Shown: positions 6,213 through 6,995 of the stretch, in pieces
How positions within the stretch are numbered: position 1 is the stretch's first letter
How the letters are laid out: the number at the start of each line of letters is the position of its first letter
From: Acidobacteriota bacterium
GTDB lineage: Bacteria; Acidobacteriota; Terriglobia; Bryobacterales; Bryobacteraceae
Length of the DNA: 6,995 nt
Direction of reading: 5' to 3'
Assembly (NCBI GenBank): GCA_947466555.1
Contig: CANIFK010000275.1
Span: 1-6,995, forward strand
Notes under the pieces: model-generated
What the model was told of the DNA's origin: nothing
Database searches by the model: none
Seen by the model: only the letters and a program-made list of their open reading frames with translations
Translations under genes and position numbers: made by a program

Positions 6213-6995
6213 TTTTTCGAAGTGCTGGCGAATGCGCTGGGCCGCAGCCGGGCCGACTTCGCGGATCAGATCCTCGTCGCTGGCGGTGCGGACGCGTTCC
6301 ACGCTGCCTAGCGTTTTCAGGAGTTTTTCGACGGTCTTGGGGCCAACGCCTTCGATCTCCAGCAGTTGGCTGCGGAGGCGGCTGGAGTCCCGCTTGTTCC
6401 GGTGGAAGGTGACGGCGAAGCGGTGGGCTTCGTCGCGGACGGTTTGGACGAGGTGGAGAACGGGGTTGAAGCGGTCGAGGATGATTGGCTCGTCTTCGAT
6501 GCCGTAGACGTAGATCCACTCTTCGCGCTTGGCGATGGAGGCGAGCGGCTGGTCTGTGATGCCGATGGATTCAAGCGCTGCCGCGGCGGCGTGCAGCTGG
6601 CCGAGGCCGCCGTCGATCAACACCAGGCCGGGCATCTTGCCGCCTTCGTCGCGGATGCGCGTGTAGCGGCGGGTGACGACTTCGCGCATGGAGGCGAAGT
6701 CATCGTTGCCTTCGACGGTTTTGATGATGAACTTGCGATAGTCCGCCTTCTTCATGCGGCCGTCTTCCCAGACGACCATGGAGGCGACTTTGTCGGTGCC
6801 CTGGACGTGGGAGATGTCGAAGCACTCGATGCGGGCGGGGTTGAGGGGGACGGTGGTGGCGTCCTCAAAAGCGGCGAGGATGGCTTTCGATGACGGCTTC
6901 AGGACGCGGAAGCGGGCTTCGAAACAGTGCTTGGCGTTGGTTTCGGCGAGGTCGTAGAGCGCTTTCTTCTGGCCGCGCTGGGGGGTGTGGATTTC
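6183..6995 (-). CDS. uvrC: UvrC, excinuclease ABC subunit C (C-terminal part; start beyond window)
   Basis: The last 270 residues of UvrC, which makes the two incisions flanking a lesion bound by UvrB in nucleotide excision repair. Numbering from the window edge: the conserved lead-in IHTPQRGQKKALYDLAETNA, the RNase H-like 5'-incision domain with catalytic residues D60 (CFDISHVQG), D128 (LIDGGLGQL) and H191 (RDEAHRF), and a tandem helix-hairpin-helix DNA-binding end at about 211-265 (IEGVGPK, then VGPAAAQRI). UvrC is normally about 600 residues; the N-terminal GIY-YIG nuclease and UVR (UvrB-binding) domains lie outside. No defect is visible in the part present. It is not functionally linked to its convergent neighbour. 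Confidence 0.97.
   Translation of the reverse strand, partial: EIHTPQRGQKKALYDLAETNAKHCFEARFRVLKPSSKAILAAFEDATTVPLNPARIECFDISHVQGTDKVASMVVWEDGRMKKADYRKFIIKTVEGNDDFASMREVVTRRYTRIRDEGGKMPGLVLIDGGLGQLHAAAAALESIGITDQPLASIAKREEWIYVYGIEDEPIILDRFNPVLHLVQTVRDEAHRFAVTFHRNKRDSSRLRSQLLEIEGVGPKTVEKLLKTLGSVERVRTASDEDLIREVGPAAAQRIRQHFEKLLPAGQPLS

Noticed and set aside
6191..6217. Possible terminator: GC-rich palindrome GCCCGCGGGC followed by five T
   Set aside because: The palindrome can form only a very short stem and the T-run is short and within the uvrC coding region; too weak to call.

Overview
The window is dense, GC-rich bacterial DNA, almost entirely coding, with only one intergenic gap longer than one base (4288-4353, 66 bp). 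The clearest lineage hint is a small secreted protein ending in a textbook PEP-CTERM sorting signal, so the host should have an exosortase and make extracellular polymer. Together with an exported imidazolonepropionase-like amidohydrolase, GTG starts and high GC, this suggests an environmental Gram-negative bacterium. An Acidobacteriota lineage of the Solibacter/Bryobacter type would fit well, but this is inference from style, not from a marker gene.

Left part (1-4287, all minus strand): a tightly packed three-gene unit read right to left. It starts with a 234-aa PEP-CTERM protein. One base later comes a 919-aa exported enzyme that joins an N-terminal metal-dependent amidohydrolase, a central CIA30-like beta-sandwich and a C-terminal alpha/beta hydrolase. 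Last, overlapping that gene by 28 bp, is a UMF1/Atg22-like major facilitator transporter cut by the left edge. The order (surface protein, two-headed exported hydrolase, transporter) looks like a unit for cleaving something outside the cytoplasm and moving a product across the inner membrane. The substrate cannot be read from the sequence.

Middle (4288-6212, plus strand): a short divergent gap, then two overlapping calcineurin-like metallophosphoesterases of different subfamilies. The first is membrane-anchored (four predicted helices, catalytic domain probably periplasmic, YaeI/YkuE-like). The second is soluble (YfcE/MJ0936-like) and starts at a GTG inside the end of the first.

Right edge (6183-6995, minus strand): the C-terminal 270 residues of UvrC, the nucleotide excision repair endonuclease. 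It converges on the second phosphoesterase with a 30-bp overlap of the 3' ends.

I see no rRNA or tRNA gene, CRISPR array, insertion sequence, phage gene or long repeat. The observation most worth following is the two-enzyme fusion and its operon. Nothing in the window is clearly a wholly new system.
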